DNA of 64,000 nt from Erwinia psidii. GTDB taxonomy: Bacteria > Pseudomonadota > Gammaproteobacteria > Enterobacterales > Enterobacteriaceae. The notes beneath the pieces were generated by a model. The model made no database searches. It had not been told where the DNA came from and worked only from the letters and a program-made list of their open reading frames with translations. Within the stretch, counting starts at the first letter, position 1. Every line of letters begins with the position of its first letter. The DNA lies in NCBI RefSeq assembly GCF_003846135.1, contig NZ_RHHM01000002.1:243322-307321 (forward strand). Direction: 5' to 3'. The translations under genes were made by a program, and so were the position numbers. This document shows, in pieces, positions 18,173 to 25,855 of the stretch.

Positions 18173-18556
18173 ATGTTTTGCAAACACTACGACGTTGATC
18201 CAAGCCATGTCGATTTTCAGGGCGTGGTGGATGGTCTTTACTACCCTTTCTATTTTGAATGGGCGCGTCATGCTTATATGGCGGAAGCAGTGGGGCTGGA
18301 TCCTGAAGAAGAGTTTAAGCAGGGCCGGATTCATATGCTGATTGAATACCAACTCAGCTTTAAGAAAAGCCTCAAAGCAGGTGACAGGATGATTGTCACC
18401 TGCCAGCCGGTGAAAAACGAAAAGCGCAGCCGGGTTAATTTTTTCCAGCAGATCCTGGTTAATGACGTGGTATTTTCTGAAGCAACCTTTACCGCTACCT
18501 GCCTGATCAATGGTCGTCCCGGCATTCCCACAAGCCTCGCGGCAATCCTCGAATAG
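18173..18556 (+). CDS. Hotdog-fold acyl-CoA thioesterase (4HBT/YbgC-like)
   Basis: This 127-residue single hotdog domain has the pattern HVDFQGVVDGLYYPFYFEWAR at residues 12-32. It places Asp14 where 4-hydroxybenzoyl-CoA-type thioesterases have their catalytic Asp, followed by the long hotdog helix. It probably hydrolyses an acyl-CoA thioester as a dimer or tetramer in the cytoplasm. The start has AAGGAAC upstream, 18 bases after the GNAT stop. A GNAT consumes acyl-CoA and a thioesterase cleaves it, so the pair may act on related acyl groups. No substrate can be named. Its place inside the Hrp island, between hrcU and hrpK, is unusual for a housekeeping thioesterase. Confidence 0.85.
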   Translation: MFCKHYDVDPSHVDFQGVVDGLYYPFYFEWARHAYMAEAVGLDPEEEFKQGRIHMLIEYQLSFKKSLKAGDRMIVTCQPVKNEKRSRVNFFQQILVNDVVFSEATFTATCLINGRPGIPTSLAAILE

Positions 18557-18569
18557 CCCCTCCTTTGTA

Positions 18570-18587
18570 CAGGCGCACATGCGCCTG
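18570..18587 (+). terminator. Stem-loop after thioesterase gene
   Basis: A perfect 7-base-pair stem (18570-18576 with 18581-18587) with a 4-base loop begins 14 bases after the thioesterase stop and is followed by CTTTG. The T-run is poor, so it is a weak or factor-assisted terminator. Confidence 0.5.
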
Positions 18588-18888
18588 CTTTGCCGTCATA
18601 AAAGATATCCCGTTACTGATATCTTTATTTAAACCGCCGCATGGAATCGCCCGCCTCCATTAGCGAGGTTGTCCCTGACACCCCATGCCGCAGAATCAGG
18701 GCCTGTTGCCTTTGTCACCCATCAACGTTGCCGGGGTCGGGCCGTTTAACGGTCAGTAAACGGTTTATCGTGCAGTACCGGTGATATTGAGAGCCTGGCC
18801 ACCAGAGATAATTGTCACGGTCCGACTGGCGAAGTCCAAAATATAAAGCGGACACGGCCAGCGGAATCTACGCCCGTTACGTGAAGAT

Positions 18889-18926
18889 GGCGTGCGCTGC
18901 CCGCAGACCTTCAGGCAGCGCACGCC
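18889..18926. repeat. 13-bp perfect inverted repeat
   Basis: 18889-18901 and 18914-18926 are perfect reverse complements (GGCGTGCGCTGCC) around a 12-base loop, flanked on both sides by GTGAAGA-like sequence. No T-run follows on either strand, so it is not an ordinary terminator. Confidence 0.8.
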
Positions 18927-19146
18927 GTGAAGACAGAAAATATCTGTTGTGGTGTGCAGCAGTTCATGGGATGCACTGTCAATAAATGATAAAAAGAAGA
19001 TACAGCCATTATATCTCTTATATTAACACCCCTCATAAAACGCTTATTATCAGATTTTTTCATCATTAAAAACAAACCAAAACAGCCATATACAGCACTC
19101 AGGTTATTATTTAAAAAATGAATAAAGATAAAAACATTAAATCTGA

Positions 19147-19329
19147 AAGGAGTTATTTTGTTGTGAACAGTCAATTACCTGTGGGCAAAGCAGCGAAGCT
19201 GCTTTCAAACTGGCCATTCATGACATTAAATACATTCCCTTCGCACAAAAGCTTATTGCAGTTAAAAATGAAAAAGCCCTTCACGATCTGAAAAAATATT
19301 CGTCTTCAGAGCAAAATAACCCAATATGA
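19147..19329 (+). pseudogene. Coding-like fragment, unidentified
   Basis: A 60-codon open frame reads like protein: SSEAAFKLAIHDIKYIPFAQ, then LIAVKNEKALHDLKKYSS. It lacks any ATG and begins after an in-frame stop. The alternating helix pattern faintly recalls short leucine-rich or DUF4116-like repeats, but I do not recognise it. It may be the 3' remnant of a lost gene of the Hrp island. Chance cannot be excluded. Confidence 0.25.
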
Positions 19330-19543
19330 AAATTTTTAGAAAAAATCCATTATGTCCTTCCAGAGCTAAACCCGTGCTTCTGATCAGAAAATGCGCTTTC
19401 TGCTGATCATCATCTACCAGGGCTTGCCGTAATCTCTCCCGGCGGCAGAACACCCCCAAAATGATATTGCATTACTGCCGTGAAGGAACGTCTTATCCCG
19501 GCTGTTGATTATGTTTCCTGCCGTATATTGCCGGTATCGACGT

Positions 19544-19572
19544 AAAAAATCAGCGCACGGAAAGTGCGCTGA
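19544..19572 (-). terminator. Rho-independent terminator of hrpK
   Basis: On the minus strand a 9-base-pair perfect stem (19572-19564 with 19558-19550) and 5-base loop is followed by six T (19549-19544). It lies 32 bases after the hrpK stop. Confidence 0.93.
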
Positions 19573-19603
19573 TAAGCCGAACATCGCCCAGGCTGAGACC
19601 GGT

Positions 19604-22093
19604 TTAGTGCGCCTTAGGAATGCCAAACTGATCCAGTACCGGATCGACGTTATGGTCAAAACGCTTTTGCTCTTTGTGTTTGTTCACCGCGCCAACGAGT
19701 GAATTGATACCAAAACCAATCGCCAGTGCGCCATCTACCACCCAGCCCACCGGTCCGGCTGCGGCACCAATGGTGCTGGCCGCCGCCATAGCGCTACCTT
19801 CTCCCGCCACCATGCCGACTGCCCTTCCGGCCGCCATACCGGCCATTCTTCCAAAGCTGGCCGTCGCTTCTCTGCCACTACTTTTCAGCGCGGTATCCAC
19901 ACCCAGCTTGGTCAGTTCACTGCTGCCATGCACGCCATCATAGATGGCTTTCGCGGCGGCAGCCTTATCACCTTTGGCCAGCAGGCTTGAGACCGAAAAC
20001 AATCCCGCGACACCGGCGGCGCTGCTCATGCCGGTTTTCATCAGACCTTTCATCCCGGTTGCCGGGCCATCCTTGTTCAGGGTGTTGTTAACGGAGTTCA
20101 GCATCTCTTTGCCGCTCATTTTTTTAACATTACCGGAAAGCAATCCGGCCTGCTTGAGGGTTTTCAGCATATCAACCCCTCGCTTGCCCACTTTCAGCGC
20201 ATCCATCACCGCGGCGGTATAGCCATCCTGCTTCAGCGTGGTGGCCTGTTTTGGCAGCACCGCTTCATAGAGCGACTTTTTCATATCGGACAGCGACAGG
20301 ATCTGCTGCGCGTCAGCGTGTTTGTCTTTGATATGGTCTTTGACATATCCCCCCTGAGCAATCTGCTGTTGAAAGGCACTGGTCAGCTGCTGGCTGAGCG
20401 CCGGTTGTTTGGCAACAACCTCTTTCGCCGTCGGCACGCTGTCCCCGCGAAGCGCGTGCTGCAAAGTCAGTTCATCATTTAACCCCTGTAGCGCGTCGCT
20501 GTAATCCGGCGCGGATTTTTTGTCTTTCTGCTGCGTCTGGATACGCTGCATATCATCGCTAAGGGTTTTTCCTGACGCCACCTCACCGTAACGCTGATCC
20601 ATCGCCTGACGCAGGCCTTTATCGCCGTTGATTAAGGCACGGCTTTGCGCCGGAACCGCTTTGTTCAGGTAGCTCTTCACATCCTTATCGTTTTGCAATT
20701 GATCGATCTTATCATTGAGCGCCTGCTCCGTTTTTTGCGTGTTACGCAGGCCGCGTCCGGCCTGAACCGAAGTGAGAGTCTGTTGCAGTTTAACCATCAC
20801 CGCGGCTTTTTCCGCGCCGCTGTATTTGTCAGGATGCGCAAATACATCTTTGTTCAGACGGCTGGTGTCAACATTAGCGGTGGCGTTGACCAACGCGGCC
20901 TGATCGATCAGGCGGGCAAAGGAGGCACCGTCAGTGGGTGCCTGTTTCTTAATCCAGTTATCAATATTTTTACTGCTGAAACGGTTATCGAAGCCGTGCT
21001 CTGCCAGCTTCTTACCACTGACGCCGCCCTGATCAAGCTGCTCAAGCAGACCCGGTGAAGAGAAACTGCTGGCCGCCTGACGCAGGGATCCCGCCAGCCC
21101 CGGATTTTGTTTCACCAGGTTTTTCAGGTCGTCTGCGGACATATCCTGACCGGCTTTACCGTTTTCCAGTCCCGCAACGCGCAACAACGGGCCGTTGGCA
21201 CGCAGCATCGCCGCCTCTGCCACCATCTGTCTTGAGCCTTCATCGGCATTAGGATTCTTTTTCAGGTAATCAGTAATATCTTTATCCGCTGCATCCTGCG
21301 CTTTGCTCATCCGCGAGATAAACCCTTTGTAATCTGCTTTGGTGATTTTGCCATCGGGATTATCGCCATGCTTGCCGGCATCAATGGCATTCTTCAGCGC
21401 CGGGTTGGCATTGATATATGCCTGTGCGCGCTCTGCGTCCGCGCCACCATTGAGCACCATCTGCGCCGCCGCCAGCGGACGGTTAAGTTCTTTTTCCGCC
21501 TGTAAACGCTGATCGGCCGGCAGGTTGGCCACCATAGGCTCCCATTTTTTTAATTTGTCCGGCGATGACAACGGCGAGTTATCGAGAAAATCGCCTGAGT
21601 GATCGGTGCTGGCCACCGCGTCGGATGACGATGTTGCCTGCGCGGCGCTGCCTGTTACCGGGGCGGCAGCTTTGGTTTCACCAACGCCTGCGGTGGAGAC
21701 GGCCGGGCTGGAGCTGGTCGCACCAGAGGCACCGGTCGATGGTGCCGGAGTGGCCTCAGTGCCCGCTATCGCTGACGTGGTACTGCGGGTGGCCTGTGGT
21801 GAACTGCTTTGACGGGTCTGGGCCGTGGCGGTGGAATTATTGCCCTGGGGTGAACTCTTCACGCCCGCCGCATTTTTGGTCGCATCCCCGCGTTGGGCAA
21901 CAACCGCTTGTAACACAGCTCTGATCATCCCGGTCAGCGTGGCGGCCACCATCGCCTGCTGCTGTTGACCGGACATAGCGCCAAACTGGACAGGCTGACC
22001 AGCGGGCGGTTTGGCGGTAGTTTGTGATGTCGGTATTTCAGACTGGATAAGTGAGTTCTGACTGCAAGATGATGGTGTTGACGAAATGCGCAT
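19604..22093 (-). CDS. hrpK: HrpK, secreted translocator-like Hrp protein
   Basis: This protein has 829 residues from the ATG at 22093, with GGGGGAA upstream. A longer in-frame start at 22129 is less likely. Residues 1 to about 190 are Ser/Thr/Ala/Gln-rich and look disordered, beginning MRISSTPSSCSQNS, a composition typical of type III secreted proteins. The middle is helical and charged. The C-terminal about 130 residues are Gly/Ala-rich and hydrophobic (for example AAGPVGWVVDGALAIGFGIN), consistent with membrane insertion. P. syringae HrpK1 has this layout and acts as a putative translocator for effectors. An hrp box with one mismatch lies upstream and a strong terminator downstream. The call rests on layout and context; no enzymatic motif is seen. 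Confidence 0.8.
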   Translation of the reverse strand: MRISSTPSSCSQNSLIQSEIPTSQTTAKPPAGQPVQFGAMSGQQQQAMVAATLTGMIRAVLQAVVAQRGDATKNAAGVKSSPQGNNSTATAQTRQSSSPQATRSTTSAIAGTEATPAPSTGASGATSSSPAVSTAGVGETKAAAPVTGSAAQATSSSDAVASTDHSGDFLDNSPLSSPDKLKKWEPMVANLPADQRLQAEKELNRPLAAAQMVLNGGADAERAQAYINANPALKNAIDAGKHGDNPDGKITKADYKGFISRMSKAQDAADKDITDYLKKNPNADEGSRQMVAEAAMLRANGPLLRVAGLENGKAGQDMSADDLKNLVKQNPGLAGSLRQAASSFSSPGLLEQLDQGGVSGKKLAEHGFDNRFSSKNIDNWIKKQAPTDGASFARLIDQAALVNATANVDTSRLNKDVFAHPDKYSGAEKAAVMVKLQQTLTSVQAGRGLRNTQKTEQALNDKIDQLQNDKDVKSYLNKAVPAQSRALINGDKGLRQAMDQRYGEVASGKTLSDDMQRIQTQQKDKKSAPDYSDALQGLNDELTLQHALRGDSVPTAKEVVAKQPALSQQLTSAFQQQIAQGGYVKDHIKDKHADAQQILSLSDMKKSLYEAVLPKQATTLKQDGYTAAVMDALKVGKRGVDMLKTLKQAGLLSGNVKKMSGKEMLNSVNNTLNKDGPATGMKGLMKTGMSSAAGVAGLFSVSSLLAKGDKAAAAKAIYDGVHGSSELTKLGVDTALKSSGREATASFGRMAGMAAGRAVGMVAGEGSAMAAASTIGAAAGPVGWVVDGALAIGFGINSLVGAVNKHKEQKRFDHNVDPVLDQFGIPKAH

Positions 22094-22154
22094 GCTGATT
22101 CCCCCAAAAAAAAGCCGGCCGCATGGCACGGCAAAAAAGTTTCTTTACTGGGCT

Positions 22155-22182
22155 TATGTTGTTCACTTTGAGACTGGGTTCC
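22155..22182 (-). promoter_or_regulatory. hrp box of hrpK
   Basis: On the minus strand GGAACC (22182-22177), 15 bases, then CAACATA (22161-22155). The second half has A in place of the second C of CCACNNA, a change tolerated in Erwinia HrpL promoters. It lies 62 bases before the chosen hrpK start. Confidence 0.8.
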
Positions 22183-22778
22183 CATAAATAACGCATTCTG
22201 CTGTTAATGATGCTTTATGCTGCGTTAATGGGGGATTGTAGCTTTAATGACCAGTTTGGTTGCTATCTGCAATCAGCCATTCTTTGCTGTTCGCAGGACC
22301 ACTCACCGGCCAACCGGCAGGAAGGTATCAGGAAAGGTGATCCGCACCGGACAGGAGTCTGTCCCATCTGGCTATTTTATTTGCCCGTTTGTCCCTGGGC
22401 AGTGTTCAACATCCGCACGTACCTGATGTACGCTCCGTTTTTTGCACGCTGTCCGTGTCCAAACAGCCTGCGACAATGACGCCTGGAGGGACAGGCTCGA
22501 AATATCAACATGATTTATTTATTTTTTATTGGGCCAACTATTCCCACTTCGTTTGCACCAATATTACTGCACGGTGGAGAGCTTATTGCGAACGGTAAAT
22601 AATAATAACCCGATTATATTATTTATTAAATTTTATGGACGACATTTTTGTTGCTAAGTGCAATGGCGTCCCGTCGTTTTTTATGTCGCTGTCTGTGGCA
22701 TTTTTATTACCCGGCAAAATGTTTTGCTCATAAATTTAATGGTAATGTAGCCCCATGCTCGAATAACCGGACTCATAA
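22183..22778. other. hrpK-bluF intergenic region
   Basis: About 600 bases have no credible gene. It holds a small hairpin (22349-22364, GGACAG/CTGTCC) and a stretch at about 22385-22495 with a CGTAC-N5-GTACG dyad that resembles intergenic repeats common in enterobacterial genomes. The last 250 bases are AT-rich and would contain the bluF promoter. It forms the boundary between the Hrp island and the blue-light module. Confidence 0.5.
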
Positions 22779-23963
22779 ATGCTGACCACCATAATTTATC
22801 GCAGCCACATCTCAGACTTCGTTCCCATCAGGGCGCTTCCCGGAATGGTGGGGGCGGCAAGCATGCTTAATGCTTCTCATGACGTCACAGGCATCCTGTT
22901 GTTTAACGGCACGCATTTTTTTCAGCTGCTCGAAGGACCGGAGCAAGGCGTACTCACTGTTTACCAGCGTATTTGCCGCGACCGGCGACACCATAACGTG
23001 GTTGAGCTGATGCGCGACTATGCCCCTTTCCGCCGGTTTGGTAATACCGGAATGGAATTATTTGATTTGCGCGAACATGAGCGCTCATCCGTGCTTCAGG
23101 CCGTGCTCAATAAAGGCACCTCAAAATACCAGCTGACTTATGATGACCGCGCACTGAAGTTCCTGCGCACGTTTGTCGAATCGCGCGAAAAAGAAAATTA
23201 TTATGAAGTGCAACCATCAGAACTGTGGGAGTTCATCCCTGACTGGCACAGTTCTCCTTGCCCGGTCAGTGCAAACCTGACTTTACGTCCGGTGGTTGAT
23301 CCGATGGCCAGAGTGATCACCGCTATTGAAATGGCGATCCCGCACGCTGATAGTAGCGTAAAGCAAGGGAGTGGCATCGCTCATACCGGTATGCAGGCAT
23401 TTAAGCAGGCGCTGGCAGAGACAGGTAAAATATTCCCGCCGGGAATGACGTTGCATATCAGCCAGCTGCCGGTGAGTTTGCTGGTGATGCCAGAGGCAGT
23501 GCGTACCCTCGTTTCAGAGATTGAAATGGCCGGACTTGTGCCTGAACAGGTGGTCATTGGGGTGAGTGAAACGGACGTTATCCCCGACTCAGATATATTT
23601 TCCGAAACCGTACGCGCGCTAAAAGGCGTGGGTATCAGCCTGTCCCTCGACGACTTTGGCCGTGGTTCGGCGGGGCTGTCACTGTTGACCCATATCCAGC
23701 CAGACCGCATTCGCATCGATGCCAGCATTACCGCTGACGTCCACCGCAGTGGCCCCAGACAGGCGGTAGTACAGGCGATTATCAAATGCTGTTCTGCACT
23801 TGAAATTTTAGTCACGGTGGCAGGCATTACCAGAGCAGAAGAGTGGATGTGGCTGGAGGCCGCAGGGATCATCCACTTTCAGGGCGAGCTCTTTACCTCT
23901 GACGAAAATGGCCCGTCACAGGCCGTGACCTGGCCGGAGTTTCGCGAGACTCTTCAGCCATGA
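22779..23963 (+). CDS. bluF: BluF, blue-light sensor with BLUF and degenerate EAL domains
   Basis: This 394-residue protein has an N-terminal BLUF flavin domain (about residues 1-95) with the photocycle residues Tyr7, Asn31 and Gln49 at the expected places. The C-terminal EAL-like domain (about 155-390) is degenerate: the EAL signature is missing, SLDDFGRGSAG replaces the usual DDFGTG form, and VAGITRAEE replaces AEGVE. It should not hydrolyse cyclic di-GMP. In E. coli, lit BluF binds the repressor BluR and releases it from the ycgZ-ymgA-ariR promoter. The same three genes lie convergently downstream here. bluR, next to bluF in E. coli, is absent from this locus. Confidence 0.93.
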   Translation: MLTTIIYRSHISDFVPIRALPGMVGAASMLNASHDVTGILLFNGTHFFQLLEGPEQGVLTVYQRICRDRRHHNVVELMRDYAPFRRFGNTGMELFDLREHERSSVLQAVLNKGTSKYQLTYDDRALKFLRTFVESREKENYYEVQPSELWEFIPDWHSSPCPVSANLTLRPVVDPMARVITAIEMAIPHADSSVKQGSGIAHTGMQAFKQALAETGKIFPPGMTLHISQLPVSLLVMPEAVRTLVSEIEMAGLVPEQVVIGVSETDVIPDSDIFSETVRALKGVGISLSLDDFGRGSAGLSLLTHIQPDRIRIDASITADVHRSGPRQAVVQAIIKCCSALEILVTVAGITRAEEWMWLEAAGIIHFQGELFTSDENGPSQAVTWPEFRETLQP

Positions 23964-23982
23964 GCTGATAATGGGGCTTCAG

Positions 23983-24020
23983 GGCAAGAGGCGAGTTACC
24001 GAGGGCCACTCGCCCTTGCC
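23983..24020. terminator. Convergent stem-loop between bluF and ariR
   Basis: A 13-base-pair stem (GGCAAG + GGCGAGT with ACTCGCC + CTTGCC, one bulged A at 23989) and 11-base loop sits between two converging genes. There is no T-run, but its size and place fit a shared terminator. Confidence 0.6.
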
Positions 24021-24036
24021 TGCGCGGTACATCATT

Positions 24037-24315
24037 TCAGGCGTCGCGGTTGCCCTGAGCACATCCGACCACCAGCTTCAGGCAGTTCCTCAGCAGGTCA
24101 AGCTGGGCTGCATCAGTGCTCCTGTCCAGCTCACCGATTAAATACATAATAAGGGCTTTGCTGGTAACGCGTGCTTTTCCTGCCAGCAGGCTTTTAATAA
24201 TTTTTCCCAGAACTTCCTTTTCCGCGGCGTACTGATCGCCAGCTGCCATAATACAGGCGTGGATTTCTGTTGTTGTTATCTGTTGCATAGCTGTGTCTTT
24301 CTCACGATCTGCCAT
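24037..24315 (-). CDS. ariR: AriR/YmgB-like connector protein
   Basis: This 92-residue helical protein is the third gene of the ycgZ-ymgA-ariR set. The core EKEVLGKIIKSLLAGKARVT resembles the E. coli AriR/YmgB pattern of a short helix, then 'VL..I..L...G..V..K.L'. In E. coli these small dimeric proteins act through the Rcs phosphorelay to raise colanic acid, repress curli and improve acid resistance. The start could also be the ATG at 24288, nine codons in. Sequence conservation is low, so gene order and length carry much of the call. Confidence 0.75.
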   Translation of the reverse strand: MADREKDTAMQQITTTEIHACIMAAGDQYAAEKEVLGKIIKSLLAGKARVTSKALIMYLIGELDRSTDAAQLDLLRNCLKLVVGCAQGNRDA

Positions 24316-24349
24316 TATTTTATAACCTGCCGGTTATCTGATAAAGGGT

Positions 24350-24625
24350 TCAGTGTTTTGTAGAACTGCATGACGTACCGGACAGACGGATAGTGTCGTT
24401 CGGGTTATCAATGCTAATGCCGGAAGTATAACGCGATGCCATGCCCGCTTTTACTTCCTCAATCGCCATCTTCGCAATGCGCACCTCGACGTCACCCGCG
24501 TCCAGCGCTGCCTGTAATTTTCCAAGCAGCGAACCCCATGAAATGGCCTCATTTCGGGCCAGTAACTCCACTACGGCTTCACCGATAAGGATGTCACAGA
24601 GTTTTTCGTCATCACTGTTTTTCAT
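24350..24625 (-). CDS. ymgA: YmgA-like connector protein
   Basis: This 91-residue protein begins MKNSDDEKL, followed by GEAVVELLARNEAISWGSLLG, matching the start and central pattern of E. coli YmgA in both length and sequence. It sits between ycgZ and ariR as in E. coli. It is expected to work with them as a cytoplasmic connector feeding blue-light and cold signals to the Rcs system. The C-terminal 25 residues are Ser/Thr/Asn-rich and probably disordered. The ribosome site is AGAGAC, about 6 bases before the ATG. Confidence 0.75.
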   Translation of the reverse strand: MKNSDDEKLCDILIGEAVVELLARNEAISWGSLLGKLQAALDAGDVEVRIAKMAIEEVKAGMASRYTSGISIDNPNDTIRLSGTSCSSTKH

Positions 24626-24687
24626 AATCTGTCTCTTAACGCATCCCCGCGGAACTGCATAACGGGATTAAAACCTTTACTACCGGA

Positions 24688-24927
24688 TTACTGACGGAAA
24701 AGCAGGTTAAACAGCTCGTGATAGTGGCGTTCTTCCTCCGGGCCTGATGCCAGTTCAAAGCGTTTAAGCAATTTACAGCAGATAGCCTTACGGTTAAGAT
24801 TTTGTCCTGAACGCAAAATTTCAACCACAATAGACCCCAGCGTTTCCTGTTGTGAAGGCAGGGAGGCCTTACTGAAGTAAGCGGCAATATCGTTGGCAGA
24901 ACTGGGTGAACTTGATGTCTGACGCAT
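24688..24927 (-). CDS. ycgZ: YcgZ-like connector protein
   Basis: This 79-residue protein is a clear match to E. coli YcgZ. The stretch IAAYFSKASLPSQQETLG and later LNRKAICCKLLKRFELASG align along nearly the whole length. I chose the ATG at 24927, which gives the family length (78 in E. coli); an in-frame start at 24984 adds an unlikely N-terminus. It is the first gene of the three-gene operon, so its promoter is where a BluR-type repressor would bind. An intergenic space of over 900 bases upstream holds the control region. Confidence 0.88.
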   Translation of the reverse strand: MRQTSSSPSSANDIAAYFSKASLPSQQETLGSIVVEILRSGQNLNRKAICCKLLKRFELASGPEEERHYHELFNLLFRQ

Positions 24928-24973
24928 GAATGTTCCCAATAGTGTGTAAAGCAGGCAGTTAATGTCCTGTAAA

Positions 24974-25000
24974 CTTATACACAACCAGGCATCTTGTACA
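24974..25000 (-). promoter_or_regulatory. Paired TTATACA/TTGTACA motif upstream of ycgZ
   Basis: CTTATACA (24974-24981) and CTTGTACA (24993-25000) form a direct repeat 19 bases apart, 47 bases upstream of the ycgZ start. Two spaced half-sites near a promoter would suit a dimeric MerR-type repressor such as BluR. The assignment is tentative. Confidence 0.35.
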
Positions 25001-25775
25001 GAAATTTCGAAAATTAATCACGTGACTAATTTAGCCACAATAAAAAACTATTTATTACATACACTTATAAATTTGCAGCATAATGATTTACTGCCGAAAA
25101 CTTTGGTAAAGTAGGGCCTGGGTAACATTCTCTGCCACCAGCGCACCATACTGCCAGCACCGTCGCATTTTGTAAGCAGCCTGCACGGTGTCAGCGAGCC
25201 GTCCTCGCGTACCCTTTGTGGTGAGGAAACGTTCACCATTTGCCGGATTACTTTTTTTGTAATGACATTTCAGCTGTCACTTTTTTCCGACAAAAAGACA
25301 GGACTGATGCCGTATCAGTTGTTACGCACTCCAATAACAGACGTTTTATCTTATTCATTTAATCAACAGCGGATATATAATTAATACCGGAAGGTATTAT
25401 CAGCAATAAAAAGCTGCCGGAGATTTCCATTATTAACAAGATAAAAATAATATCAATTACCAGATATATATTATCATTTGCCCTATAGTACATTGATTTT
25501 GCTGAAGTTAAAAAAACAACCACAACAACAACCTGCCGCTTCCGCTCTCACCGCCAGTGTGAAACCGATGCTGCCATTAATAACGCGCCAGGCCAGAGTG
25601 CCAATACAGTTAAACCATCAACGGACGGTTAATGACGGTTTATATTTTTACCGACAGGAATATTTTCATTACTGGTTGTTACTCACCCGTTTATCTGCAC
25701 GGCCCGCAGAATCGTCAGACATTACCCGTGACTGATTAATCCAGCCATGGACAGACTGGAAGTCAGTTCCATTAA
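25001..25775. other. ycgZ-lpdA intergenic region
   Basis: About 775 bases are AT-rich around 25020-25080 and 25360-25480. No gene is recognisable apart from one weak frame at 25478-25735. No bluR-like MerR gene is present on either strand. Confidence 0.6.
25478..25735 (+). CDS. Hypothetical small protein, weak candidate
   Basis: An 85-codon frame begins with TTG and has no ATG. The product has a basic Lys/Gln-rich N-terminus and an aromatic stretch (LYFYRQEYFHYWLLL). I do not recognise it. There is no clear ribosome site and no partner gene. It may be chance or a gene remnant. Confidence 0.2.
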   Translation: MPYSTLILLKLKKQPQQQPAASALTASVKPMLPLITRQARVPIQLNHQRTVNDGLYFYRQEYFHYWLLLTRLSARPAESSDITRD

Positions 25776-25823
25776 TAAAAAACTGCACCCTATTTCGTTG
25801 GATAACCAACTTTTCAGGTGCAG
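25776..25823 (-). terminator. Terminator of lpdA
   Basis: On the minus strand CTGCACC (25783-25789) pairs with GGTGCAG (25817-25823), with an inner GTTGG/CCAAC hairpin, and is followed by a T-run (25782-25776). It lies 33 bases after the lpdA stop. Confidence 0.8.
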
Positions 25824-25855
25824 CTCAGTCAGGGTGCCTTCGGCAGGAAAAAGAT

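Larger units (their letters stand above)
18588..19543. other. Gene-poor stretch between thioesterase and hrpK
   Basis: About 950 bases have no convincing intact gene. The left part (to about 18930) is GC-balanced and holds several inverted repeats. The right part (18950-19350) is AT-rich, with one coding-like frame that lacks a start codon. It looks like decayed accessory DNA inside the island. Open frames here are short and have no recognisable motifs. Confidence 0.6.

Noticed and set aside
22207..22598. Two overlapping small plus-strand frames upstream of bluF
   Set aside because: Cys/Pro-rich odd composition with no ribosome site, overlapping a probable intergenic repeat.
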